Shown here: positions 5,861 through 12,079 of the stretch, piece by piece | Numbering within the stretch: position 1 is the first letter of the stretch | How the letters are laid out: every line of letters begins with the position of its first letter | Source of the DNA: DAIDJM01 sp964250215 | GTDB lineage: Bacteria; Pseudomonadota; Alphaproteobacteria; Acetobacterales; Acetobacteraceae | Direction of reading: 5' to 3' | DNA: 13,714 bases | NCBI GenBank assembly: GCA_964250215.1 | Contig: CAXUEX010000074.1 | Span: forward strand, 1-13,714 | Position numbers and translations under genes: made by a program | The notes under the pieces: model-generated | The model's input: the letters and a program-made list of their open reading frames with translations, nothing else | Told to the model about the DNA's origin: nothing | Databases searched by the model: none

Positions 5861-7975
5861 TTGCGCACGTTTACCCTTGTTGGGCTCGCCTTCGCCACAT
5901 CGATCGCCGCCGCGCAAGCGCAAGCGCAAACGCCATCCGCCAAGCAGACGATCGTGGTCCGTGCGCGCAAACTCGCCGCCGCGCGCAGCCGGATCCAGCC
6001 CAGCTTGGGGGCCACCGTGTATCATTTCAGCCCGCGTGCGCTGGCCGCCGTGCCGCAGGGTCAGAACGCGCCGCTTAGCCAGGTGCTGCTGCAGGCGCCG
6101 GGCGTGGCGCAGGACAGTTTCGGCCAGCTTCACGTGCGGGGCGACCACAACGAGGTGCAATACCGGCTGGATGGGGTGGAGCTGCCGGAGGGGTTGTCGG
6201 TGTTCGGCCAGGCGCTGGAGACGCGCTTCGCCAATTCGCTCTCGCTGATCACCGGCGCGCTGCCGGCGCAGTACGGGTTTCTGCAAGCCGCGGTGGTGGA
6301 CATCGCGACGCGCACCGGCACGACGGATCCGGGCGGTGAAATATCGCTGTATGGCGGGGCGCGCGATTATTTCCAGCCCAGCGCCGCGTATGGCGGGGCC
6401 GCCGGCAACTGGGATTGGTATCTCACCGGCGACTTCCTGCACAACCGCGTCGGCATCGAAAATCCGACATCGAGCTTCAACCCGATCCACGATCTCAGCA
6501 ATCAATATCACGGGCTGGCGCATATCGACTACTTGCCGGACGACGCCACGCGCGTAAGCCTGCTGGCTGGCGTCTCGCGCGCCGATTTTCAGATTCCGAA
6601 CAACCCGGGCCAGATGCCGCTCGGGTATTCCTATGACGGGATCACGAGCTTCGACAGCGCGAACCTCGACGAGCACCAGCGGGAAATCACCGATTTCGCG
6701 ATTCTTTCCTTGCAGCAGCATTACGACCGGTTCGATTACCAGCTTTCGGCGTTTTCCCGCTATAGCAGCCTGTATTTCACGCCCGATCCGGTCGGCGATC
6801 TGCTGTTCACCGGCATTGCGCAGACCGCCGCGCGCTCGGTTTGGTCCAGCGGCGTGCAAGGCGATTTCACTTGGCGGATCAGCAGCGCGCACACGCTGCG
6901 CGCCGGGTTCCAGATCGATGGCGAACGCGCGATTTCCCGCACCGCTTCCAGCGTGTTCGCGCTGGCGCCGGACGGCACGCAATTGTCACCGTTTCCGGAA
7001 ACGCTGCTACAGGGCGGCGGCAAGACCGGGGGGCTGTACGGCGCCTATATCCAGGACGAGTGGCGCATCGTGCCTGGTCTGACCTTCAATTTCGGCGGCC
7101 GGTTCGATGCGGTGGACGAATTCACGCACGAAAACCAGGTTTCGCCGCGCGCGAACCTGGTGTGGCAAGCCACGCCCAGCACCACTTTCCACGCCGGCTA
7201 TTCGCATTATTTCACGCCGCCGCCGTTCGAGTTGGTCTCTGGCGTGAACGTTGCCGCCTTCGGGCAAACCTCCGCCGCACCCACCGTGGCGCAGGACGAC
7301 ACCGTGAAGGCCGAGCACGACAATTATTTCGATGCGGGCGTGGATCAGGTGCTGGCGAAAGGGCTGCGCGCGGGGGTGGACGCTTACTACAAGCTCGCCC
7401 GCAACCTGATCGACGAAGGCCAGTTCGGCGCGCCGATCATCCTGGAAGCGTTCAATTATCGGAAAGCCAAGGACGGCGGCGTGGAGCTTTCTGCCAGTTA
7501 CGATACCGGCCCGTTCTCGTTTTACGGCAACCTTGCCTACTCGCGCGCGGTCGGCAAGGATATCGTCTCGGCGCAATACAATTTTCAGCCCGACGAACTG
7601 GCCTATATCGCGCAGCACTTCATCCATCTGGATCACGACCAGCGCTGGACCGGCTCCGGCGGCGCGGCGGCGGCGCTGTTCGCCGGCACCGATCACCCGG
7701 GGCGCATCTCGGCGGATTTGCAGGTGGGCAGCGGGCTGCGCACCACCGCCGGCCCGGTGCCGAACGGCGAGGCGCTGCCGGGCTATTACGTGATCAATCT
7801 TTCGGCCGTGCAAACCCCGGAAAAGCGCCTGCTGCCGGGGCTGTCGCTGCGGCTGGATGTGCTGAACCTGCTCGATCGACGGTATGAAATACGTAACGGT
7901 TTGGGCGTTGGCGTCGGCGCGCCGCAATTCGGGTTGCGGCGCACGGTGCTCGCGGGGATAAATCAGCGATTCTAA
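5861..7975 (+). CDS. TonB-dependent outer-membrane receptor, probable metal uptake
   Basis: This receptor of about 704 residues imports a scarce ligand across the outer membrane using TonB energy. The N-terminal signal peptide is RTFTLVGLAFATSIAAAQAQAQ. The plug domain follows, with APLSQVLLQAPGVAQDSFGQLHVRG, then YRLDGVELPEG and SLITGALPAQYGFLQAAVVDIATRTG. The rest is a beta-barrel with alternating aromatic strands, such as AYIQDEWRIVPGLTFNFGGRFD and SPRANLVWQATPSTTFHAGYSHYF. The last strand ends in Phe (GINQRF), the usual outer-membrane C-terminus. No carboxypeptidase-like or signalling N-terminal extension is present, so it is not a FecA-type transducer. A loop near the C-terminus contains HFIHLDHDQRW. 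The start could be GTG 5849 (4 residues longer); TTG 5861 has the Shine-Dalgarno. The tandem Zur-like boxes suggest zinc, but the ligand is not readable from the protein. TonB, ExbB and ExbD are not in the window. Confidence 0.93.
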   Translation: MRTFTLVGLAFATSIAAAQAQAQTPSAKQTIVVRARKLAAARSRIQPSLGATVYHFSPRALAAVPQGQNAPLSQVLLQAPGVAQDSFGQLHVRGDHNEVQYRLDGVELPEGLSVFGQALETRFANSLSLITGALPAQYGFLQAAVVDIATRTGTTDPGGEISLYGGARDYFQPSAAYGGAAGNWDWYLTGDFLHNRVGIENPTSSFNPIHDLSNQYHGLAHIDYLPDDATRVSLLAGVSRADFQIPNNPGQMPLGYSYDGITSFDSANLDEHQREITDFAILSLQQHYDRFDYQLSAFSRYSSLYFTPDPVGDLLFTGIAQTAARSVWSSGVQGDFTWRISSAHTLRAGFQIDGERAISRTASSVFALAPDGTQLSPFPETLLQGGGKTGGLYGAYIQDEWRIVPGLTFNFGGRFDAVDEFTHENQVSPRANLVWQATPSTTFHAGYSHYFTPPPFELVSGVNVAAFGQTSAAPTVAQDDTVKAEHDNYFDAGVDQVLAKGLRAGVDAYYKLARNLIDEGQFGAPIILEAFNYRKAKDGGVELSASYDTGPFSFYGNLAYSRAVGKDIVSAQYNFQPDELAYIAQHFIHLDHDQRWTGSGGAAAALFAGTDHPGRISADLQVGSGLRTTAGPVPNGEALPGYYVINLSAVQTPEKRLLPGLSLRLDVLNLLDRRYEIRNGLGVGVGAPQFGLRRTVLAGINQRF

Positions 7976-8017
7976 GCGGTTCTTTTTTTGCCTCCTAACA
8001 GCTGAACGATAGAGGAA

Positions 8018-8464
8018 CTACCGATCTGCCACACTACAAGGAATAGATGTCGATGCACTTGCTTTGAGTGCGCTTAGCATTCTCCCAGGAATAACGACTC
8101 GGAATGGCCCATGCACAAGTCTCTCAATCGTTAGGCGTTCTATCTTCTCGGCCCCGATCCCGCACATCAAGTCGTTCGCCTCAACAGCCCGACCGTCTCG
8201 GGTCAGTTGAACACTCGCTCCGTTGCTTTGAAGACCGTTAGTTGAAAACTCAGCGTATCTACCCTCCTTCGCACCAATCGCGAAGAAGATCAGAGCCCAC
8301 CCAAGCTTACCCTGACACCTCGCCAGAAATATTGGCGGGCCGCTCCTATCCAGGCTTTCAACGAAGCCGGAATAGAAAGTGTCTATGCTGGGGAGTCGAG
8401 CAATTGCCCCTCTCGGCCAAATTGCAGCCCCGACCAAAAGCCAATTCCAACTGCGATTGTTCAT
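8018..8464 (-). CDS. Hypothetical protein in low-GC island
   Basis: The protein has 148 residues from the ATG at 8464 (MNNRSWNWLLVGAAIW); a TTG at 8509 would add 15 residues and lies closer to the island boundary motif GTTAG. I do not recognise it. The centre, GWALIFFAIGAKEGRYAEF followed by SVQLTRDGRAVEAND, suggests a small beta-rich domain, while the N-terminus has a moderately hydrophobic stretch that is not a convincing signal peptide. Codon use (several AGA, AGG, ATA) differs from the neighbours and indicates acquisition. It lies 42 bases from the receptor stop and is convergent with it. The IS2-like element is inserted about 50 bases upstream of its start, which may have separated it from a promoter. 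It might not be expressed. Confidence 0.4.
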   Translation of the reverse strand: MNNRSWNWLLVGAAIWPRGAIARLPSIDTFYSGFVESLDRSGPPIFLARCQGKLGWALIFFAIGAKEGRYAEFSTNGLQSNGASVQLTRDGRAVEANDLMCGIGAEKIERLTIERLVHGPFRVVIPGRMLSALKASASTSIPCSVADR

Positions 8465-8513
8465 CTGACTATATGACGCATAGGCAGTCCTCCGGTCACA
8501 CTCCTTCAACTAA

Positions 8514-8518
8514 CGCCC
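8514..8518. repeat. Candidate 5-bp target duplication, left copy
   Basis: CGCCC at 8514-8518 is repeated at 9213-9217 directly after the right end of the element. Five bases is the duplication size known for IS2. One extra C (8519) separates this copy from the terminal TGGAG, and the motif is simple, so chance is possible. Confidence 0.4.
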
Positions 8519-8519
8519 C

Positions 8520-8547
8520 TGGAGCGGCCCCCAAATTTGACCGGACA
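8520..8547 (+). repeat. Left terminal inverted repeat of the IS2-like element
   Basis: Twenty-eight bases: TGGAG, CG, GCCCC, an 8-base A/T-rich centre, then ACCGGACA. The outer 5, the GCCCC and the inner 8 bases equal the reverse complement of the right end. The orfA start lies 46 bases inside it, a normal distance for this group. Confidence 0.75.
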
Positions 8548-8568
8548 CCGAGCGCAACCATGAGAACC

Positions 8569-8582
8569 TAGGCTTACGCCTA
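8569..8582. promoter_or_regulatory. Small hairpin before the truncated orfA
   Basis: TAGGC and GCCTA flank the loop TTAC, 11 bases before the orfA ATG. IS elements often carry such structures to limit translation from transcripts entering from outside. That role here is inference. Confidence 0.3.
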
Positions 8583-8593
8583 CGCGTGCGCCC

Positions 8594-8806
8594 ATGCCGA
8601 ACGTCCCGACACGCATCGAGATCATCACCGGCCGCGAGCGCCGTCGCCGCTACAGTGCCGAGCAGAAGCTCGCTTTGGTCGACGAGACCATGCTACCTGG
8701 GATGACCGTGTCGACGGTCGCCCGTTTGCGTGGCGTCTCGCCCAGCCTGTTGTTCAAGTGGAGGCAGTTGATGTCCCGGGGCGAACTTTCGTCCGGCTCA
8801 GTTTGA
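8594..8806 (+). pseudogene. Truncated IS2-type transposase OrfA (InsA-like helix-turn-helix)
   Basis: The 70-residue product matches the N-terminal DNA-binding part of IS2-group OrfA: RIEIITGRERRRRYSAEQKLALVDETMLPGMTVSTVARLRGVSPSLLFKWRQLMSRGEL. In E. coli IS2 OrfA, as I recall it, the same order occurs (RRRR, EKIAIV, PGMTVSLVARQHGV, LFLWRK, EGSLTAV). The helix-turn-helix is complete, but the reading frame then stops after GELSSGSV. The usual leucine-zipper region and the frameshift into orfB are missing. Full-length OrfA of this group has about 100-135 residues. The TGA overlaps the ribosome-binding site of the next gene. The fragment might still bind the terminal repeats and act as a repressor of related elements; that is speculation. 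Confidence 0.75.
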
Positions 8807-8818
8807 GGAAGCCTGATC

Positions 8819-9172
8819 GTGAACGCCATCAACGTGATCCAACCATATTGGTACCTCGACATGTGGGTGTTCGACGATCCGCGCGTCGGTCTTTCGGCGG
8901 AGCCGTTCGTCGGCGGCGCCGACACGATGATTGATCGTGTCACCAGCCACATCCCGAATGCCAAAGGCGGCTTTAACATGGTGTTCTCGGGAAACCCCTT
9001 CCCCGATCACCAATTCCGACTGGAATGGCGACGCGAGGAAGGAACCGGGAACGTCTACTATTCCGAAGAACTCGGTGCGGAGGGCTGGCTCTGCCCAGCG
9101 CTACTTCGCTACTTCGACGAGCGGCCGCCACAGATATACGTCCAGGTGAGACCCAAGACCGTCAGCAGCTAG
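8819..9172 (+). CDS. DUF6717-like protein, passenger gene of the IS2-like element
   Basis: This 117-residue protein has no predicted membrane segment or signal peptide. It shows a conserved-looking series: INVIQPYWYLDMWVFDDPRVGLSAEPFVGGADTMIDR, then FNMVFSGNPFPDHQFRLEWRREE, then EGWLCPALLRYFDERPPQIYVQ. I recognise this as the DUF6717 type from memory; family members are small proteins of unknown biochemical role. The GTG start at 8819 is supported by GAGGAA at 8805-8810, 8 bases upstream. That site overlaps the stop of the orfA fragment 12 bases before, so both could be made from one IS promoter with coupled translation. The gene looks intact and its GC content fits the flanking core genome better than the island. 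It ends 15 bases before the right terminal repeat. Confidence 0.7.
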   Translation: MNAINVIQPYWYLDMWVFDDPRVGLSAEPFVGGADTMIDRVTSHIPNAKGGFNMVFSGNPFPDHQFRLEWRREEGTGNVYYSEELGAEGWLCPALLRYFDERPPQIYVQVRPKTVSS

Positions 9173-9187
9173 CTTCAACCCAGCCCG

Positions 9188-9212
9188 TGTCCGGTTTAAT
9201 GGGGCAACTCCA
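9188..9212 (-). repeat. Right terminal inverted repeat of the IS2-like element
   Basis: Twenty-five bases which, read on the minus strand, give TGGAG, TT, GCCCC, ATTAA, ACCGGACA. Eighteen bases in three blocks equal the left repeat; the centre is 3 bases shorter. The outermost bases are CA on the plus strand. Confidence 0.75.
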
Positions 9213-9217
9213 CGCCC
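9213..9217. repeat. Candidate 5-bp target duplication, right copy
   Basis: CGCCC directly abuts the right terminal repeat and equals bases 8514-8518 on the other side. This supports an insertion event with a 5-bp stagger, as known for IS2. Confidence 0.4.
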
Positions 9218-9252
9218 TCAGCACCACTACCACGTAGTTCCCGACGTGCGAG

Positions 9253-9600
9253 TTATCGTCCTCTGCTTCTCCCAAAGAGGCGAAGAGATACCGATACAAG
9301 CACCATGATCAAAATCCAAGTCGTCGCTATAAAGGGATAGAGATTTTCTGATTCTATATCGATCACCGGCATGCCAAACCCGCAAACTGTGCGCTTTGCA
9401 TAAATAGTTCCCGCGAACACAGCCACAGGCATACTCCCCCAAACAGTGTCGCCTGGAATTGTGCTATGCATTGTTGATCGAACGACTCGAAAAAAAGCGA
9501 CGACAAAGCCGGTCGCAGGATACGAAACTACCCAGGCGATTACCATCACCACAAGCCAAAACTTAGCAGTCCTTTCACGGGCAAGCCGTATCAAGCTCAT
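9253..9600 (-). CDS. Small membrane protein of unknown function
   Basis: The 115-residue protein has two hydrophobic segments, FWLVVMVIAWVVSYPATGFVVAFFRVV (about 14-40) and LYPFIATTWILIMVLVSVSLRLF (about 88-109). The N-terminus (RLARER) and the C-terminus (GRSRGR) are both basic, so both probably face the cytoplasm. A central polar loop contains TVCGFGMPVIDIESEN. I do not recognise a family. The ATG at 9600 follows immediately on the TAG of the ORF upstream, so the two may be translationally linked. Codon use and base composition set it apart from the flanking core genes. Its stop is 40 bases from the end of the inserted IS2-like element, which lies downstream and does not interrupt it. Confidence 0.5.
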   Translation of the reverse strand: MSLIRLARERTAKFWLVVMVIAWVVSYPATGFVVAFFRVVRSTMHSTIPGDTVWGSMPVAVFAGTIYAKRTVCGFGMPVIDIESENLYPFIATTWILIMVLVSVSLRLFGRSRGR

Positions 9601-9807
9601 CTAACGAAGCGCTTTGTACAAGGGACCGTAGAAGTACCCAATTCCGACACAAGTCAAAGTCGTTTGCCAACGCGCTGTTCCGGAATTTGACGAGAATATA
9701 AAGCCAAACCAACTAACAGGCTGGGAAAGAGACAGACCAGGAGCTGTCGTGGACCCGCTGAAGGCTGGCAGGCGGCAAACCCCATCAATTGAGGTATCGG
9801 GTTTCAT
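9601..9807 (-). CDS. Possible small ORF between hpf and the membrane-protein gene
   Basis: From the ATG at 9807 there are 68 residues, beginning MKPDTSIDGVCRLPAF and ending VGIGYFYGPLYKALR with a weak hydrophobic stretch. A GTG at 9873 in the same frame would add 22 residues and run into the 3' end of hpf. There is no clear Shine-Dalgarno for either. The stop TAG directly precedes the ATG of the next gene. I recognise no family, and the composition is not strongly protein-like. It may instead be untranslated 3' sequence of the rpoN-hpf transcript. Confidence 0.25.
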   Translation of the reverse strand: MKPDTSIDGVCRLPAFSGSTTAPGLSLSQPVSWFGFIFSSNSGTARWQTTLTCVGIGYFYGPLYKALR

Positions 9808-9838
9808 GGCCAGCGCTTTTGGGTTTTCAAACACGCTC

Positions 9839-10420
9839 TCATCCCGGATCGATCCACCCAATATTCCCGTCACTCCGGCGATACACCACGTTGAACTGGT
9901 TGGTGGCGCTGTTGCGGAACATCAGCACGGGCTGGTCGGCCAAATCCATGCGCATCACCGCCTCGCCCACGGTCAGCCTGGCAATTTCGGTCGCGGCTTC
10001 GGCGATCACGGTGGCGAAGGCCGGATGGTTTACACCGTTGCGCGCGGGAGCGGCCCGCTCCTCGGTTTCCGGCTGCAGCACATAGCTCCTTCCGGCTTGC
10101 GGACGCTCACGGTTCGCCAGGTCGCGGTGGTGTTCGTTTACGCGCCTTCGGTAGCGGCGCAGGCGTTTTGCGATATGCTCGGCCGCGTCGTCGAACGCGG
10201 CGTTCGCGTCGGCCGCCTCGCCTTCGCCACGCAAAATCAAGCCGCGCCCGGCATGCACGTTGATATCGCAGGTGAAAAAACTTCGGGCGCGCCCGAACGT
10301 GACGTTCGCCTCCATCGCGCTGTCGAAATACTTGCCCGCGATCATGTCGAGACCGGTCCATACCCGGGTACGCAGGGAATCGGAAAGTTCCACCTGTTTG
10401 CCCGACACGCTGATATCCAT
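9839..10420 (-). CDS. hpf: Ribosome hibernation promoting factor, long form
   Basis: HPF binds the small ribosomal subunit in slow growth or starvation and, in its long form, pairs ribosomes into inactive 100S dimers. The 193 residues match the long type. The N-terminal S30AE/YfiA domain starts MDISVSGKQVELSDSLRTRVWTGL (1-24) and continues with FTCDINVHAGRGLILRGEGEAADANAAFDDAAEHIAKRLRRYRRR (49-93). The C-terminal dimerisation domain holds TVGEAVMRMDLADQPVLMFRNSATNQFNVVYRRSDGNIGWIDPG (150-193). The ATG at 10418-10420 is chosen because the frame stays open further upstream but only sequence from MDISVSG onward resembles the family. It follows rpoN by 40 bases on the same strand, a pairing conserved in proteobacteria, so it is probably co-transcribed. 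The ptsN gene that often follows is not here. Confidence 0.94.
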   Translation of the reverse strand: MDISVSGKQVELSDSLRTRVWTGLDMIAGKYFDSAMEANVTFGRARSFFTCDINVHAGRGLILRGEGEAADANAAFDDAAEHIAKRLRRYRRRVNEHHRDLANRERPQAGRSYVLQPETEERAAPARNGVNHPAFATVIAEAATEIARLTVGEAVMRMDLADQPVLMFRNSATNQFNVVYRRSDGNIGWIDPG

Positions 10421-10460
10421 GCGCACGCATCCTCGCACCAGCCCGGTGATGAGGCGCGGT

Positions 10461-11930
10461 TCAGGCCAGCAGGGCCTTTTCCCGCTTGCGCTGCACCGAG
10501 CTGGGGATGCGCAGCGCCTCCCGATATTTGGCCACGGTCCGGCGGGCGATGTCCACGCCCTCCTGCCGCAACGCGGCCACGATCGCGTCGTCGGACAGGA
10601 TGTCGGCAGCCGTCTCCGCCCCGACAAGGGCCCGGATGCGATGCCGCACCGCTTCGGCGCTATGCGTCTCGCCGCCGGAGCCTGCGAGCGCGGTGGTGAA
10701 GAAATACTTCAGCTCCAGCGTGCCGCGCGGCGTGGCGATGTATTTGTTCGCGGTCACCCGGCTGACCGTGCTTTCGTGCAGACTGACCGCCTCGGCGATG
10801 TCGCGCAGGATGAGTGGCCGCAGATGGCTGACGCCGTGGCGAAAGAAGGCGTCCTGGCGCTGCACGATTTCGGCCGAAACTTTCAGGATGGTCTGCGCCC
10901 TTTGTTGCAGGGATTTCACCAGCCAGGTGGCGCTCGCGAGTTTTTCGGCGACGAAGCCGCGCACTTCGGCGGCGCCATCGCGCTTGACGCGCGCCGAGAG
11001 GCCTTCGTTGACCAGCACGCGCGGCAGCGTTTCGGGGTTGAGTTCGAGCAGCCAATCGCCGGCCGGGCCGGGGCGCATCAGCACGTCGGGGATGACGGGC
11101 GGCAGGGCGGCACTGTCCCACGCCGTGCCGGGCTTGGGATCGAGCGCCTTTATTTCGGCCACCATCTCGGCCAGATCCTCGGCATCGACGCCGCACAGCA
11201 CCATCAGCCGCTTCATGTCGCGGCGGGCGAGCAGATCGAGGTTTTCCAGCAGCGCTTCCATGCAGGGATCGAGCCGGTTTTTGTCGCGCAACTGCGCCGC
11301 GAGGCATTCGGCGAGGGTGCGCGCGAACAGGCCGGGCGGATCGAACGCCATCATGCGCGCGCGCACCGCCTCGACATGCGCCAGATCGGTGCCGAGCGCG
11401 GCGGCCACCTCGGCGGGTTCGGCGGCGAGCCGGCCGGCCGGATCCAGCAGCGCGATCAGATGTGCGCCGATCAGCCGCTCCTGCCGGTCGGCGAAATTCA
11501 GGCGCAACTGCTCGCCGAGGTGATCGCGCAACGAGGTGGCGCCGGCGACGATCTCGGCCAGATCGCGATCGTCGGCCTCGAAACCGCGATCGCCGGCGCC
11601 GCTTCCGAACGGCAGCCCGTCGGCCGGGCCGCTCGCCTCGTAGCCGTCAAATTCGTGGTCGAGCGGCGCCTGGTCGGGTGCGGGCATTTCGGCGGCGGCC
11701 ACGAGATCGGCGGTGTCGGCGGCGCGCGGCGGTTCGGGCTCGGGCGGGTCGGCGGGCGTGGCCTCGACCGGTTCCTCGCGTTCCAGCAGCGGGTTGCGTT
11801 CGAGTTCGGCTTCGACGAAGGCCGCGACGTCGAGGTTGGAGAATTGCAGCAACTGGATGGCCTGCCGCAGTTGCGGCGTCATCACCAGCGATTGCGATTG
11901 CCGGAATTCCAGGCGCGGACCCAGGGCCAT
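10461..11930 (-). CDS. rpoN: RNA polymerase sigma-54 factor
   Basis: Sigma-54 directs RNA polymerase to -24/-12 promoters that need an AAA+ enhancer-binding activator, typically for nitrogen, motility or stress genes. The 489-residue protein has the Gln/Leu-rich region I (residues 1-50, RQSQSLVMTPQLRQAIQLLQFSN), an acidic Pro-rich region II (about 51-125), and the core-binding and DNA-binding region III. Visible in region III are a helix-turn-helix around LRDIAEAVSLHESTVSRVTANKYI and the diagnostic RpoN box ARRTVAKYRE at residues 462-471. The ATG at 11930 is fixed by an in-frame TAG five codons upstream. Only 49 bases precede it before the assembly gap, so its promoter and upstream neighbour (often lptB) cannot be seen. 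hpf follows on the same strand. Confidence 0.97.
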   Translation of the reverse strand: MALGPRLEFRQSQSLVMTPQLRQAIQLLQFSNLDVAAFVEAELERNPLLEREEPVEATPADPPEPEPPRAADTADLVAAAEMPAPDQAPLDHEFDGYEASGPADGLPFGSGAGDRGFEADDRDLAEIVAGATSLRDHLGEQLRLNFADRQERLIGAHLIALLDPAGRLAAEPAEVAAALGTDLAHVEAVRARMMAFDPPGLFARTLAECLAAQLRDKNRLDPCMEALLENLDLLARRDMKRLMVLCGVDAEDLAEMVAEIKALDPKPGTAWDSAALPPVIPDVLMRPGPAGDWLLELNPETLPRVLVNEGLSARVKRDGAAEVRGFVAEKLASATWLVKSLQQRAQTILKVSAEIVQRQDAFFRHGVSHLRPLILRDIAEAVSLHESTVSRVTANKYIATPRGTLELKYFFTTALAGSGGETHSAEAVRHRIRALVGAETAADILSDDAIVAALRQEGVDIARRTVAKYREALRIPSSVQRKREKALLA

Positions 11931-11979
11931 GGCGCGAGCGTACTACAGGCCCCGGGTTAACGACAGGCGCGGCGGCAGG

Positions 11980-12079
11980 NNNNNNNNNNNNNNNNNNNNN
12001 NNNNNNNNNNNNNNNNNNNNNNNNNNNNNNNNNNNNNNNNNNNNNNNNNNNNNNNNNNNNNNNNNNNNNNNNNNNNNNN
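11980..12079. other. Assembly gap of 100 N
   Basis: Exactly 100 unknown bases, the conventional length for a scaffold gap of unestimated size. It lies 49 bases upstream of rpoN and begins immediately after the last base of the ABC gene stop codon. Missing DNA could hold one or more genes. Confidence 0.97.

Larger units (their letters stand above)
8519..9212 (+). mobile_element. Non-autonomous IS2-group (IS3 family) element with passenger gene
   Basis: Terminal inverted repeats at 8520-8547 and 9188-9212 bound a 0.7-kb unit that begins TG and ends CA, as in the IS3 family. Both ends share the outer block TGGAG, the block GCCCC and the inner block ACCGGACA; only the A/T-rich centre differs, in length and base. 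From memory, the ends of E. coli IS2 have the same layout (TGGA, GCCCC, then CCAGACA). Inside, the first 70 codons of an IS2-type orfA are intact, but the rest of orfA and all of orfB are absent. Their place holds a complete DUF6717-like gene. Without OrfB the unit cannot move itself and would need a transposase in trans, the arrangement called a mobile insertion cassette. A CGCCC duplication flanks it. Confidence 0.7.
7976..9838. other. Lower-GC accessory island between the receptor and hpf
   Basis: From just after the receptor stop to the hpf stop the DNA is visibly poorer in G and C than either side, by eye about half GC in the ORFs outside the inserted element. Codons such as AGA, AGG and ATA appear that are rare in the flanking genes. 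The contents are three minus-strand ORFs of unknown function and one IS2-like element. The interval interrupts what is otherwise core chromosome. No integrase, tRNA gene or long flanking repeat was seen. Confidence 0.6.

Noticed and set aside
7980..7990. T-run after the receptor stop as an intrinsic terminator
   Set aside because: Seven T are present, but no convincing stem precedes them, so termination cannot be supported.
8242..8571. Plus-strand 109-codon frame in the island
   Set aside because: It crosses the left end of the mobile element and has no protein-like features; it is the shadow of the minus-strand ORF.
10421..10627. Upstream extension of hpf to 10627
   Set aside because: It would overlap the 3' end of rpoN, and only the sequence from MDISVSG onward resembles HPF.
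10260..11960. 566-codon plus-strand frame opposite rpoN
   Set aside because: It is antisense to rpoN, which has the full RpoN box and domains.
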